DNA of 45,236 bases from Campylobacteraceae bacterium (GCA_027080995.1 JALWNT010000067.1:1-45236); one strand, 5' to 3'; positions 26,143-35,253 are shown, counted from the first letter of the stretch. Translations and numbers: made by a program. The notes: generated from the letters alone by a model not told the origin.

Positions 26143-26788
26143 AACGATACCCCGCTCCCCGTAGGGTCCGGATCTTCTCTTTGCCGATTTTGCGGCGCAG
26201 GTGGTAGAGGGTCACCTGGATGACATTGCTGTCAATATATTCCATCTCGCTCCAGAGACGCTCCCGGATCGCATCGGTGCTTAGTGTCCGGTTCTTGTTC
26301 CGGAGGAAAAAGAGGAGCAGTTCGTACTCTTTGGGCGTCAGCGTCAGGGGCTGGCCGTCACGCCGGACGAGACGGCGGTCGAGGTCGATCGTCAGATCCC
26401 CGACCTCTAAATGGGGTTGCGCTCCGCCCAGGCTGCGGCGATAGAGGGCCCGGATGCGGGCCAGAAGCTCCTCGAAATCGAAAGGCTTGGGGAGGTAGTC
26501 GTCGGCTCCGCCTTCGAAGCCCGTCACCTTGTCCTCGATCTCTCCCCGGGCGGTAAGCATCAGGATCGGGGTGAGGATCCCTTCTGCACGCAGAGAACGG
26601 AGGATCTCGATCCCGCTTTTGCCCGGAAGCATCCAGTCCAGGAGGATCAGGTCGTATCGGCCACTTCGGGCCAGGTACTCTCCCTCTTCTCCCTCGTCAC
26701 AGAGGGTGATCTCGTAGCCTTCCTCTTCGAGTCCGCGGCGCAGCATCGCGCCGGTGCGGGGGTCATCTTCGATGATGAGCAGTTTCAT
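26129..26788 (-). CDS. OmpR-type response regulator
   Basis: The 219-residue protein has a receiver domain with the phosphoacceptor D51 (LLDWMLPG), acidic EDD at 7-9, the switch Thr in MLTARGE and KPF lysine, followed by a winged-helix domain (LTPKEYELL, NVIQVTLYHLRRKIG, IRTLRGAGYRF). It lies between the DedA-PAP2-LssY gene (4-nt overlap) and its kinase (14-nt overlap). It likely controls its own operon. Confidence 0.96.
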   Translation of the reverse strand: MKLLIIEDDPRTGAMLRRGLEEEGYEITLCDEGEEGEYLARSGRYDLILLDWMLPGKSGIEILRSLRAEGILTPILMLTARGEIEDKVTGFEGGADDYLPKPFDFEELLARIRALYRRSLGGAQPHLEVGDLTIDLDRRLVRRDGQPLTLTPKEYELLLFFLRNKNRTLSTDAIRERLWSEMEYIDSNVIQVTLYHLRRKIGKEKIRTLRGAGYRFEAS

Positions 26789-28824
26789 CGTCGTGAGCCT
26801 CCTTTGCCGTTTGTTTCAATCCAGATTACTTTCGCGTCGTCCAGATAGGGTTGGCCGGTGGCGTGTTTGCGGATCCGGGGAGTGCCGACTTTGAGTACGC
26901 GGAGGGCGGCATTCAGATAGAGCCGTTTCAGCGCTTCGGCTGCCTGATTCCGGGCCGGGGCGATCTCGGGGAGATATTCGGGCAGGAGCTTCCAGCGGCG
27001 GCCGGTCACGGCATCCGCAGCCCCCAGATAGACCGGCTGCCCCCGATAGCGCAGGCGGGTCGCCCAGAGATCGAGAAGTTCGGTGCCCAGAGAAGTCTTG
27101 AGGCTCAGACGGCAGATCGGCTCTCTGGCGTGCCAAAAAATCGGCGGGATTTTCAGATCCGCTTTCGGCAGCTCCTTCCATCCGGCATGCAGAAGCCCGG
27201 GGCAGGGATTTTGCTGCGTCACGATGGCCAAAGAGATCGGACGGCTGGGCAGCCCCAGGAGGTTGCGGGTGAAACGGTTCTCCTCGATCCGGAAGTATCC
27301 GGCGGGATCTTTCAGTTCGATGGGGGGCTTGAGGCGATGGGGGGCACGCTTGTAGGGATGGGTCTGGAGATGATAAAGCGCCGCCGCTGCCGCCGTCAAT
27401 GACACGAGGATCGTCAAAAAGCGCGCATGGGGCAGGGGAGGCCGATCGGCCGGAACCCCGCGTGACTCCATCCATTTCAAAAAGGTCACTCCCCCAACAG
27501 CCCAGAGGCTTCCCAGCAGCAGCCCCGCATAGACGTCACTGAGATAGTGCTCTGCCAAATAGATCCGGCTGAAGGCGATAGCCAGTACCAGCACCAGCGT
27601 GGCGAAAAAAAGATCGAGACGACGCCGCAGATCGGTGCTGTGATGGATCAGCAGATAGCCCAGAAAGCCATAGAGGGCCACGGCGATGGTCGCATGGCCG
27701 CTGGGGAAAGACCAGGTAGGCTCGAAATAGTAGGCGATTTCGGGGCGGGGACGGTGAAAGACCAGCTTACCCAGGGTCAGAAAGATCAGAGCTCCCGAGA
27801 CACTCAGCAGCAGAGCGAGGGCTTCACGGTAGCGGCGGTGGAGGAGCAGCCCGGCCAGCACGGCGGCCAGGACCGCCGCCACCTCCGGCGCACGGCCCAG
27901 ATAGGTGATCCAGGTAAAGAGACGGATCAGTTCCGGCGTGCGCCACTGGGCCATCAGGTTGGCGACGATATGGTCGAGGTAGATGATGGGATCCCGGGTG
28001 AGGAGATCTTCGACGATTCCACCAAAAAGGATCAGGATATAGCCCGAAAGCAGCGTCAGGATCGTCAGGGGAAGTCCGCTGAAGCGGTCGCTCCGGAAAC
28101 GGGCCGCCAGGAAGGCGACGAAACGGGGATGCCGTCGGCAGAAACGCTCCACCGGCGCACTGTGGCGAAAGCCCTCGGCCATCCCTTTGAGAATCTCTAA
28201 AAGGATCGGAAGGCTGCGCTGCAAAAAGCGTATCAGCATCCACACAACGACCAGGGCGACCGCCAAAGAGCCGATCACCGCGGCTGTGCGCCCCAGCATG
28301 GTCTGGGCGAGCGTCAACGAGGAGGAGAAGAGATAGCCGATGCCGACAAATTCGAAACCCCAGCCGACAGCTCCGAGAAAGTTCCAAAAGATGAATTTTC
28401 CCCGATTCATCCGTGCCGATCCCGCCAGGAAGGGAACGGTCTCCTTGAATCCCGGGATGAAGCGTGCCAGGAAGATCGAGACCGAACCGTGGCGGTCGAG
28501 AAAGTCGTGGGCTTTTTGAATCGCCGATTCGGGGAGATGGAGCCAGGGTTTGAGAAGTAGTGCACTGCCGTATCGCTTGCCCAGCGTATAGTTGAGCAGA
28601 TCCCCCAGGAAGGCCCCGGCGATCCCGGCGATCAGTACGGCGCCAAAATCCAGAACCCCCTGACCGGCCAGGATCCCCAGAATCAGGAGAATCGTCGATC
28701 CCGGAAGTAGCCAGCCCAGACCGATCAGCGTTTCCCCGAAAGCTGCGATAAAGGCGAAAAGTGGCACAAAACCGCTGAAGCATTCGATCAAAGGAAAGAG
28801 TGTATGGTGAATCCAATCGATCAT
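26785..28824 (-). CDS. DedA-PAP2-LssY fusion membrane protein
   Basis: The 679-residue protein joins three domains. Residues 1-215 are DedA-like (GWLLPGSTILLILGILAG, FLGDLLNYTLGKR, ARFIPGFKETVPFLAG), a family that includes lipid-carrier flippases. About 240-440 is a PAP2 phosphatase with KLVFHRPRP, PSGHAT and SRIYLAEHYLSD. After a membrane helix near 455-470, the last 170 residues fit the LssY C-terminal domain. The fusion occurs in other bacteria as DedA/PAP2 proteins. It begins the leftward envelope operon and overlaps the regulator gene as ATGA. Recycling of undecaprenyl phosphate or phospholipid is an inference. Confidence 0.92.
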   Translation of the reverse strand: MIDWIHHTLFPLIECFSGFVPLFAFIAAFGETLIGLGWLLPGSTILLILGILAGQGVLDFGAVLIAGIAGAFLGDLLNYTLGKRYGSALLLKPWLHLPESAIQKAHDFLDRHGSVSIFLARFIPGFKETVPFLAGSARMNRGKFIFWNFLGAVGWGFEFVGIGYLFSSSLTLAQTMLGRTAAVIGSLAVALVVVWMLIRFLQRSLPILLEILKGMAEGFRHSAPVERFCRRHPRFVAFLAARFRSDRFSGLPLTILTLLSGYILILFGGIVEDLLTRDPIIYLDHIVANLMAQWRTPELIRLFTWITYLGRAPEVAAVLAAVLAGLLLHRRYREALALLLSVSGALIFLTLGKLVFHRPRPEIAYYFEPTWSFPSGHATIAVALYGFLGYLLIHHSTDLRRRLDLFFATLVLVLAIAFSRIYLAEHYLSDVYAGLLLGSLWAVGGVTFLKWMESRGVPADRPPLPHARFLTILVSLTAAAAALYHLQTHPYKRAPHRLKPPIELKDPAGYFRIEENRFTRNLLGLPSRPISLAIVTQQNPCPGLLHAGWKELPKADLKIPPIFWHAREPICRLSLKTSLGTELLDLWATRLRYRGQPVYLGAADAVTGRRWKLLPEYLPEIAPARNQAAEALKRLYLNAALRVLKVGTPRIRKHATGQPYLDDAKVIWIETNGKGGSRR

Positions 28825-28996
28825 TTTTTATCCCTTGAAGGGTAAAACTTTATGTGTCATATTTATTATCGGATAAGAAGATGAAAAAGGGATGAAAGGA
28901 TCGAAAAGAGAACTGTAGTTTTCGTAACGTTCCATAAAAACAGTATGATTCTTTCAAAGAATTTTCAAAAAAGTGAAGTGGATCGGAGTGTTTTCT

Positions 28997-29356
28997 GTGA
29001 CAAAAAAAATGGGAATATTGTTGCCGCTGTTTTTCTGTGTGAATGTCGGTTTTGCCGAAGATTTCATCTCGGAGTTCGAGTACGGGCAGATGCTCTATCA
29101 GAATCCCCGGGGGGTCAGCTGCGTGCCGTGTCACGGCGATCGGGGGCAGGGGGCCGAAATCGCCCGTTATCGGGATGCCCGGGGACGAGAGGTCATCTTG
29201 CGGGGGCCGGATATTCGTCACAGTACGGCCCGGCAGATCGTCGAAGCTCTGCGCAAGGGGCCGGGGGTGATGCCGCGCTATTTCCTGACCGACAAAGAGA
29301 TTCAGGCGATCGTGACCTACATCCGGGAGGTTCAGAGTCGGGAGGCGGAGAGGTAG
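28997..29356 (+). CDS. Small periplasmic cytochrome c
   Basis: The 119-residue precursor has a signal peptide ending near GFA and a single heme motif CVPCH at 42-46. GVMPRYF with the probable Met ligand and a C-terminal helix (EIQAIVTYIREVQ) complete a class I cytochrome of about 100 residues. GTG 28997 is chosen because GGAGTG lies 6 nt upstream and it gives a compact signal peptide; an in-frame GTG at 28973 would add eight residues. The next gene begins at the stop codon. It is divergent from the envelope operon. Confidence 0.85.
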   Translation: MTKKMGILLPLFFCVNVGFAEDFISEFEYGQMLYQNPRGVSCVPCHGDRGQGAEIARYRDARGREVILRGPDIRHSTARQIVEALRKGPGVMPRYFLTDKEIQAIVTYIREVQSREAER

Positions 29357-30070
29357 ATGCGTTTTTGGATGCTGATTTTTTTGACGACGCTCAGCGTATC
29401 GGCCTGGAAGATTCCCTCCGCGACCCGGCAGCTGCTTCTCGTCCTCTCTCCGACGTGGAGGGCCTCGGAGGCGCGTCTCTATCGGCTGGAGCGCCGGGGC
29501 GCTAAATGGCGGAGCGTCGGTACTCCGATCCCGGTAAAGATCGGGGCGAACGGGATGGGATGGGGAGAGGGAATCGCGACTGCACCCCGTACGGGTGAGC
29601 CGAAAAAACGCGAGGGAGATCGGCGCTCGCCGGCGGGCGTCTTCGCTCTGCCTTTTTTCTTCGGGGAATCTCAAAGCCGTTTCGCCTATCCCTATCGGCG
29701 GATGGATGCATACAGTCGCTGTGTCGATGATCGACGCTCTCGCAGCTACAACCGCATCGTCGATCGTCGGAAAGTTCCGACCGATTACCGCAGTTTCGAG
29801 AGGATGGTCTTTCCCAGCGGGCTCTACCGCTACGGCATCTTCGTCGCCCACAATCCACGCCGTCTTCCTGGAGAGGGATCGTGCATCTTCCTGCACATCC
29901 GGAAAAAGAGCGGAGCACCGACCGTCGGTTGTACCGCCATGAGACAGAAGGATCTGCTAAGAGTCATGCACTGGCTCGATGCTGCGAAGCATCCGCTTCT
30001 GATACAAGTCCCCCGTCCGATCCTCCCGCGACTCGTACCGGAACTGAGTCGACTCTCCTTGGAGGATTGA
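29357..30070 (+). CDS. L,D-transpeptidase-like (YkuD) periplasmic protein
   Basis: The 237-residue protein has a short signal peptide and a YkuD-type catalytic region: FLHIRKKSGAPTVGC with the active Cys at residue 192 and the upstream His, plus GDRRSPAGVF. Such enzymes cross-link or modify peptidoglycan, or attach proteins to it. The canonical SHGCxR/N is TVGCTAM here, a variant found in a divergent YkuD group. ATG 29357 directly follows the cytochrome stop codon, so the two are cotranscribed. Confidence 0.88.
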   Translation: MRFWMLIFLTTLSVSAWKIPSATRQLLLVLSPTWRASEARLYRLERRGAKWRSVGTPIPVKIGANGMGWGEGIATAPRTGEPKKREGDRRSPAGVFALPFFFGESQSRFAYPYRRMDAYSRCVDDRRSRSYNRIVDRRKVPTDYRSFERMVFPSGLYRYGIFVAHNPRRLPGEGSCIFLHIRKKSGAPTVGCTAMRQKDLLRVMHWLDAAKHPLLIQVPRPILPRLVPELSRLSLED

Positions 30071-30121
30071 ATTTTCTTGTGTTTTAATTTCTATTTTAAG
30101 GATTAACGTCGAATGAAATTT

Positions 30122-30904
30122 TCAGGACTTTTTCGGAGGAGTGAAAGGGATCCACGCCGGAGTTTCCTCGAGAGGAGGAAAGCCGTCGAGGAGCTCTTCG
30201 GGCGGGAAGTTCTCTTTGTAGGAGAAAGCTTTGCAGCCGTCGACCCAATAACCCAGATAGACCCAGCGTTTGCCGAGTCTACGGGCCAGGCCGATCTGAT
30301 AGATCAGTGAGTAAGTCCCCAGAGAGAGTCGGGCATAGTCGGGATCGTGGAAGAAATAGATGGCGCTGATGCCGTCGTCGAGGATATCGATGAGGTCCAC
30401 TCCGACGAGAATTTCGTCGTGAAAGTAGAGCACTTCGTAACCGAAATCGTGTGCCCCCTCGACGAAGTTTTCGTAATATTCCCTTTCGTTGATCTCCCGA
30501 TGTTTCCACCCGTCTTTTTCGGCTTTCCATCGATGGTAACGGTTGTAGAGTTGCAGATGTGCCGGGGTGATCGTCGGAGAGCGTAGAATGATTTCGGTGG
30601 CGGCGTTTTTGCGGACGACACGGCGTTGGGAACGGCTGGGATGGAACGTCTGCACATCGATACGCAGACTCTTGCAGGCGTTGCATCCTTGACAAATCGG
30701 GTGAAAAAAGTAGTTGCCGAAGCGTCGCCATCCGCGTTGGATAACGGCCGAGGCGAATTCGGGGGTTGCCTGCCGCACATATCGGTAAAGCATCCGAACA
30801 TCCCGTCCCGGAAGATAGGCACAGGGATAATCCAGCATACAAAAATCCGTACTCTCGGGATTGAGGGGATCGGCAGGCTTTTCCATGGCCGTGATTTTAT
30901 CCAA
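30122..30904 (-). CDS. bpt: Aspartate/glutamate leucyltransferase
   Basis: The 260-residue enzyme adds leucine from Leu-tRNA to proteins with N-terminal Asp or Glu, marking them for ClpS/ClpAP degradation. The ATE N-domain has its cysteine set (CQGCNACKSLRIDV) after YRYVRQATPEF, and the C-domain shows SAIYFFHDPDY and GYWVDGC. The start could be 30904 or the internal ATG at 30886; the second begins MEKPADPL. It is divergent from the methyltransferase gene with almost no gap. Confidence 0.92.
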   Translation of the reverse strand: MDKITAMEKPADPLNPESTDFCMLDYPCAYLPGRDVRMLYRYVRQATPEFASAVIQRGWRRFGNYFFHPICQGCNACKSLRIDVQTFHPSRSQRRVVRKNAATEIILRSPTITPAHLQLYNRYHRWKAEKDGWKHREINEREYYENFVEGAHDFGYEVLYFHDEILVGVDLIDILDDGISAIYFFHDPDYARLSLGTYSLIYQIGLARRLGKRWVYLGYWVDGCKAFSYKENFPPEELLDGFPPLEETPAWIPFTPPKKS

Positions 30905-30943
30905 AATTCAGGTAGAATGCCAAAAAAATTTTTCGGAAGTCCC

Positions 30944-31675
30944 ATGCTGCTCTACCAGCCGGAAAAAGGCTATCGCGTCAACAGCGATTCGATTTTCCTT
31001 CTTGATTTTATCCGCCGTTTTCGACCGAAGGGCAAGTTGCTCGATGTCGGTGCGGGAGTGGGGATCCTCTCCCTGGTCTTGGCGCGGGATTTTCCTGTGA
31101 ATGTGACGCTTTCGGAGAAGCGAGGCGAGGCTCTGGCTTACGCTCGGCACAATTTTTCCGTCAATTCCCTGGCGGTCGAGGCGGTCGAAGGGGACTTCCT
31201 CGAAGCGTCGTTCGAGGGAGGATACGATTTTATCGTCTCGAACCCTCCTTTTTATGATCCTCGGGTCACACAGAGCGAAGATCCCGGCCTCAATGCCGCC
31301 CGATACGCCCAGCATCTTCCGCTGGAGGCCTTCGTCGCCAAAGTCCGCCGTCTACTCAAACCGAGAGGGCGTTTCATCCTCTGCTACGATGCCCGGCAGA
31401 GCGATCGCCTGCTTCGCAGTCTGGCTGCGGAGAAATTTCAGGCGGAGGAGTTACGCTATGTCCATCCGAAGATCGATCGTGAGGCCAAAATCGTCATGGT
31501 GGCGGCCCGGCTGCATTCGCGTTCGCTTTGTCGGGTTTTGCCTCCGCTGATCGTCTTTGATGAAGAGAATCGCTATCGTCCCGAAGCGGAGGAAGCCTTC
31601 CGACTGGCCGGAACGCATCTGGTGACGGCGCCGAATCCCCCCGCTAGTGAGACGGCGGATACACACGAAGAGTAA
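30944..31675 (+). CDS. TrmN6-like tRNA adenine methyltransferase
   Basis: The 243-residue product has a class I SAM fold with motif I LLDVGAGVGILSLVLA and the substrate motif NPPFYD typical of N6-adenine methyltransferases, close to TrmN6, which modifies A37 of tRNA1-Val. The opening LLYQPEKGYRVNSDS is characteristic. I choose ATG 30944, because TAGAAT at 30913-30918 looks like a -10 box and GGAAG precedes the codon; ATG 30917 is an alternative. It is followed after 9 nt by the YkgJ-like gene. Confidence 0.87.
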   Translation: MLLYQPEKGYRVNSDSIFLLDFIRRFRPKGKLLDVGAGVGILSLVLARDFPVNVTLSEKRGEALAYARHNFSVNSLAVEAVEGDFLEASFEGGYDFIVSNPPFYDPRVTQSEDPGLNAARYAQHLPLEAFVAKVRRLLKPRGRFILCYDARQSDRLLRSLAAEKFQAEELRYVHPKIDREAKIVMVAARLHSRSLCRVLPPLIVFDEENRYRPEAEEAFRLAGTHLVTAPNPPASETADTHEE

Positions 31676-31684
31676 GGAGAAGAG

Positions 31685-32086
31685 ATGACCAAGGAATCGG
31701 AAGAGACTACGCTGCCCATCCGTGAAGAGGAGGGGTACGACTTTCGTTTCGATCCCAACGCCTGCGCCGCCTGTGAAGGGGCATGCTGTCGGGGAGAGAG
31801 CGGTTACATCTGGATGAAGTTTCCAGAGATCGAAACGATGGCGGCCTATCTGGAGATGACGACGGAGGATTTCGCTAGAATCTACCTTCGCAAAGTGGGA
31901 CATCGATACTCCCTGACCGAGAAGCGGCTGGGGGAGGAGGATTACGCCTGCATCTTTTTCGATGAAACGAAGAGACGATGCAGCGTCTATCCGGTGCGTC
32001 CGCGGCAGTGTCGTACCTTTCCCTTTTGGGAACAGTTCAAAAACGATGACGAGGAAGTGAGGAAAGAGTGTCCGGGTATTTTGTAA
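31685..32086 (+). CDS. YkgJ-type cysteine-cluster protein
   Basis: The 133-residue cytosolic protein carries the family cysteines: CAACEGACC near residues 28-36, CIFFD and RCSVYPVRPRQCRTFPFW further on, and a last Cys in KECPG. The pattern suggests binding of zinc or an iron-sulfur cluster; the role is unknown. Its end overlaps the TPR protein by 19 nt. It lies 9 nt after the methyltransferase and likely forms an operon with both. Confidence 0.9.
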   Translation: MTKESEETTLPIREEEGYDFRFDPNACAACEGACCRGESGYIWMKFPEIETMAAYLEMTTEDFARIYLRKVGHRYSLTEKRLGEEDYACIFFDETKRRCSVYPVRPRQCRTFPFWEQFKNDDEEVRKECPGIL

Positions 32087-33366
32087 AAGCGGGAAAACAT
32101 GCCATCCTTCTTGGCTGCCTTTTTGCAGCGGTTCAGGGTCTCCAGGCACGCTCGACGTCTTTCGACGAAGATACGGCGATCGTCCGAGGATTGCTGGATG
32201 AAGAGGGGGGAAATTACGCCCGGGCACTGCCGATCTTTCTGCAGCTTTACGATCGCACCGGAAAGACGGAATACCTGATACACGCCGCACGATTGGGCAT
32301 GGGAGTCAAAGGGGCGCAGAAGCGGCTCATTGCACGTCTGAGAAGCTGGCTGCGTCGGCATCCTAAAGCGACTCCGGTACATCAGGAAGCGGTACGGCTT
32401 TTGGTAATACTCTATGCCAGAAACGGTGCGTTGGATCGGGCGTATCGCACGGCGAAACGCTGGCTTTCAAAAAGCACGGATCCGAAAGATTTGATCTTGG
32501 CAGCGACGTTGGACGTCGATCTCAAACACTACAAAGAGGCGGTCAATCTGCTGGAGAGTGCCTACGGAAAAACGCTGGACGAAAAGACGCTCCTGCAGAT
32601 CGCCACCCTCGAAGATCACTATCTTCACAATCCGGAAGCGGCGATCACTCTGCTCGAGAGTCATTTGCGGATGCATCCGCAAAGCGATCCTTTGATCTAT
32701 GAGCGTTTGATCGGACTCTACGCCCGGCAGAAACGTTTCGACAAAGTGCTGGATCTCTATCGGCAAATGTACGATCGGTATCCGAGTGAAGCGCTCAAGC
32801 AAAAGATCATCAAACTCGCTCTCTACCAAAGGGATTTTGAAGCGTTGACAAAATTTCTGCAACGGCATCCCGGGAACGAACGCCTGCTCTATTCGCTCTA
32901 CAAAGAGCAGAAACGCTACGGTAAGGCACTCGCTTTGGCGAAGCGACTCTATGCACAGACGCATCAGCCCCGCTGGTTGGCCGAAGAGGCGATTCTCCTC
33001 TACGAAGAGGCGAAGGCGCAAAAGAGGGTCACCCCGAACGTTTTGCAAAAATTCCGTGCGCTTTTCGACCGGGCGCTGAAAGAGGGGGCGGACGACAGCC
33101 TCTATCTGAACTATTACGGCTACACGCTCATCGATCACGGCCTGGACATCGACCGGGGGATCGCTCTGGTGCGCCGGGCGCTCACGCAGCAGCCGAACAA
33201 TCCCTATTACCTCGATTCGCTCGCCTGGGGCCTTTACAAGAAAGGCGAATGTGCCCGGGCGAAAAAGGTGATGGAGAAAGTCGTCGCGGCCGGGGAGATC
33301 AAAGAGCCCGAGATCGAGATGCACCGCAAAAAGATCGAACGTTGCGCCCAACACAGCGTGAAATGA
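32068..33366 (+). CDS. Exported TPR-repeat protein
   Basis: The 432-residue protein begins with a signal peptide (KHAILLGCLFAAVQG) and continues as a string of helical hairpins of the tetratricopeptide type (RALPIFLQLYDRTGKTEYLI; AITLLESHLRMHPQSDPLIY; ALALAKRLYAQT; LDSLAWGLYKKGE). Such proteins scaffold envelope complexes; no catalytic residues are visible. The start is GTG 32068 with AGGA nearby. It overlaps the YkgJ-type gene by 19 nt. A possible terminator-like palindrome follows at 33403. Confidence 0.88.
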   Translation: MSGYFVKAGKHAILLGCLFAAVQGLQARSTSFDEDTAIVRGLLDEEGGNYARALPIFLQLYDRTGKTEYLIHAARLGMGVKGAQKRLIARLRSWLRRHPKATPVHQEAVRLLVILYARNGALDRAYRTAKRWLSKSTDPKDLILAATLDVDLKHYKEAVNLLESAYGKTLDEKTLLQIATLEDHYLHNPEAAITLLESHLRMHPQSDPLIYERLIGLYARQKRFDKVLDLYRQMYDRYPSEALKQKIIKLALYQRDFEALTKFLQRHPGNERLLYSLYKEQKRYGKALALAKRLYAQTHQPRWLAEEAILLYEEAKAQKRVTPNVLQKFRALFDRALKEGADDSLYLNYYGYTLIDHGLDIDRGIALVRRALTQQPNNPYYLDSLAWGLYKKGECARAKKVMEKVVAAGEIKEPEIEMHRKKIERCAQHSVK

Positions 33367-33402
33367 TAAACGACAATGGATCGAGTCTCCCGGAAAGGAA
33401 CC

Positions 33403-33492
33403 GGTTTCACTCGCTGACTTTGGCAGTCGCTAATGCCGTTGGCACCCCTGAGGGGCAGGCGCTCCTTTGTCGCCATCGAGTGAAACCTTTTT
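33403..33492 (+). other. Branched palindrome with terminal T-run
   Basis: GGTTTCACTCG (33403-33413) pairs with CGAGTGAAACC (33477-33487), a perfect 11-bp stem, followed by TTTTT. Inside lie three small hairpins: GGCA/TGCC (33422-33437), CCCC-TGA-GGGG (33445-33455) and GGCG/CGCC (33458-33474). It may end transcription of the TPR gene, but the shape is much larger than needed for a terminator. Confidence 0.65.
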
Positions 33493-33542
33493 GGACGTTC
33501 TTTGATGGGTTTAATTGATATTCTAATGAGAAAAGGGTTCTA

Positions 33543-34343
33543 ATGGCCGATATTTTGGATGAAATCATACGCAAGACACGCAGCGATCTTCAAAAGCGCA
33601 AGGCAGAGTATTCGATGGATTGGCTGGGGCGGTCGCTCTCGTTCAACCCCTTCGTCCCCAGGGATGTCCATGGAGCGCTGCGCTCTACTCCGGACAACCC
33701 CTACCGGATCATCGCCGAAATCAAAAAGGCGAGCCCCTCGAAAGGAATCATACGGGAGGATTTCGATCCGTTGGTGATCGCCCAGGCGTACGAGAAGGGG
33801 GGAGCCGACGCCCTCTCGATCCTCACCGAACCCCACTGGTTCAAAGGGGACGTGGAGTATCTGGGGATGGTGCGCCGCTACGTGGGGATTCCGCTGTTGC
33901 GCAAGGACTTCATCATCGACAAATACCAACTGGTCGAGGCGCTCGCTTTCGGGGCGGACTTCGTCCTGCTTATCGCCAAAGCCCTCAGCCGCAAAGAGCT
34001 CAAAGAGCTTCTGGAGTACACCTGGCATCTGGGGATGGAGGCACTGGTGGAGATCCACGACAAAGGCGATTTGGTCAAAGCGATCTTCGCCGGAGCCAAC
34101 ATCATCGGGATCAACCATCGCAACCTCGAAACCTTCGAGATGGATATGCAACTGAGCGAGCGGTTGATTCCTCTGATCCCCAATTCCAAAATCATCGTCG
34201 CCGAAAGCGGGATCAACGATCACGAGACCGTCGTCGAGCTTTCGAAAATCGGTGCGGACGCCTTTCTTGTCGGAGAACATTTTATGCGCCAGGAGGATAT
34301 TACCTCCGCACTAAGAAAGCTCAAGTACGGTGAGGAAAGATAA
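33543..34343 (+). CDS. trpC: Indole-3-glycerol phosphate synthase
   Basis: The 266-residue enzyme closes the indole ring in tryptophan synthesis. It is a TIM barrel with the signature [15 protein letters not shown] (about residues 56-70), [20 protein letters not shown] with the catalytic Lys, [12 protein letters not shown] and VAESGIND. It is a monofunctional TrpC of normal length. It stands alone, away from other trp genes, which is usual in this phylum. Confidence 0.97.
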   Translation: MADILDEIIRKTRSDLQKRKAEYSMDWLGRSLSFNPFVPRDVHGALRSTPDNPYRIIAEIKKASPSKGIIREDFDPLVIAQAYEKGGADALSILTEPHWFKGDVEYLGMVRRYVGIPLLRKDFIIDKYQLVEALAFGADFVLLIAKALSRKELKELLEYTWHLGMEALVEIHDKGDLVKAIFAGANIIGINHRNLETFEMDMQLSERLIPLIPNSKIIVAESGINDHETVVELSKIGADAFLVGEHFMRQEDITSALRKLKYGEER

Positions 34344-34420
34344 AGATCAATGATTAAATGACTTAGTAATGATAAATTATTTAAATTTCTTATAAAGAAA
34401 CATTGGATACACTTCTGTTA

Positions 34421-34436
34421 TGTCCCGCCCGGGACA
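34421..34436. promoter_or_regulatory. Inverted repeat before the exported-protein gene
   Basis: TGTCCCG-CC-CGGGACA is a perfect 7-bp dyad 22 nt upstream of ATG 34459. It could be an operator or a short RNA hairpin in the leader. No regulator is linked to it here. Confidence 0.4.
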
Positions 34437-34458
34437 AAAACCACAGAAGGATCGTTCA

Positions 34459-35253
34459 ATGACCTTTCCATTCAAAAAACTTTTTTTCACTCTTACACTG
34501 ACCCTCTTCGCTACGGCGTCGCTCCAAGCCAAAAGCGTCAGCGCCTACTTCAGCGCTCCCTATCATGATGCCAAGACGATCAGGAGCAAGCTCGGCCACG
34601 CCGGATTGCACGTGCTGGCCACCTACCATCCGGCCGGCAAAAGCTATCTCAACGTCATCCTCTATACCAGCGGTACCCTGAAGAAACTGGCTGCCAAACC
34701 CAAACGCGGTTTCGCCGCGGTCGGCCGCGTCCTGGTCAACAGCCGGGCCAAAACCGTTCTGGCGACCAATCCGGAATACTGGCTGCACGCGTTCCTCCAA
34801 AAAGAGTATCGCTCCGGCAGCGGAGCCGCCGTCACCCGCGCCCTGGGCAAGGCTCTGGGGAAACTCTCCCCTACCAAAGACACACTGAGCTCTTCCGATC
34901 TGGCCAAATACCACTTTATGATCGGGATGCCGTACTACGATGAAATGATCACCCTCAAAAGCGGCAAGAAACTTTCGGTCAAAAACCGTCTCTTTACCCT
35001 CACGCTCCCCAACGGAAGCAAGGTCATCGGCGTGCGGATGCCCCGCAGCGTGGAGAGTTTCGTCAGCAAGATCGGAGAGGACAAGGCTCTCGTCCTTCCC
35101 TACCTCGTCCTGATCGAACACGGCAAAGCGATGATCCTCCATCCCAAATACTATCTGGCGATCTCCTATCCCCGCCTCAGTATGGGGCAGTTTATGAAGA
35201 TCTCCAGTACACCCGGTCAGATTGAAAACGCAATCAAAAGATTGGTCAAATAA
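34459..35253 (+). CDS. Exported hypothetical protein
   Basis: The 264-residue protein has a clear signal peptide (KLFFTLTLTLFATASLQA). The mature part mixes strands and helices and is basic (for example LKKLAAKPKRGFAAVG). I recognise no family; the phrases YHFMIGMPYYDEM and RMPRSVESFVSKIGEDKALV stand out. ATG 34459 is preceded by AGAAGG at 8 nt. It sits between trpC and the metallo-beta-lactamase-fold gene and seems to be a separate unit. Confidence 0.82.
   Translation: MTFPFKKLFFTLTLTLFATASLQAKSVSAYFSAPYHDAKTIRSKLGHAGLHVLATYHPAGKSYLNVILYTSGTLKKLAAKPKRGFAAVGRVLVNSRAKTVLATNPEYWLHAFLQKEYRSGSGAAVTRALGKALGKLSPTKDTLSSSDLAKYHFMIGMPYYDEMITLKSGKKLSVKNRLFTLTLPNGSKVIGVRMPRSVESFVSKIGEDKALVLPYLVLIEHGKAMILHPKYYLAISYPRLSMGQFMKISSTPGQIENAIKRLVK

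Noticed and set aside
33403-33487. tRNA gene
   Set aside because: The cloverleaf outline lacks the T-loop TTC-A, the D-loop pattern and a 7-bp acceptor stem with the usual discriminator and CCA context.
33249-33518. Short frame covering the palindrome upstream of trpC, reading FHSLTLAVANAVG
   Set aside because: The protein-like reading comes from the palindromic DNA; the frame overlaps the end of the TPR gene and has no start signal of its own.
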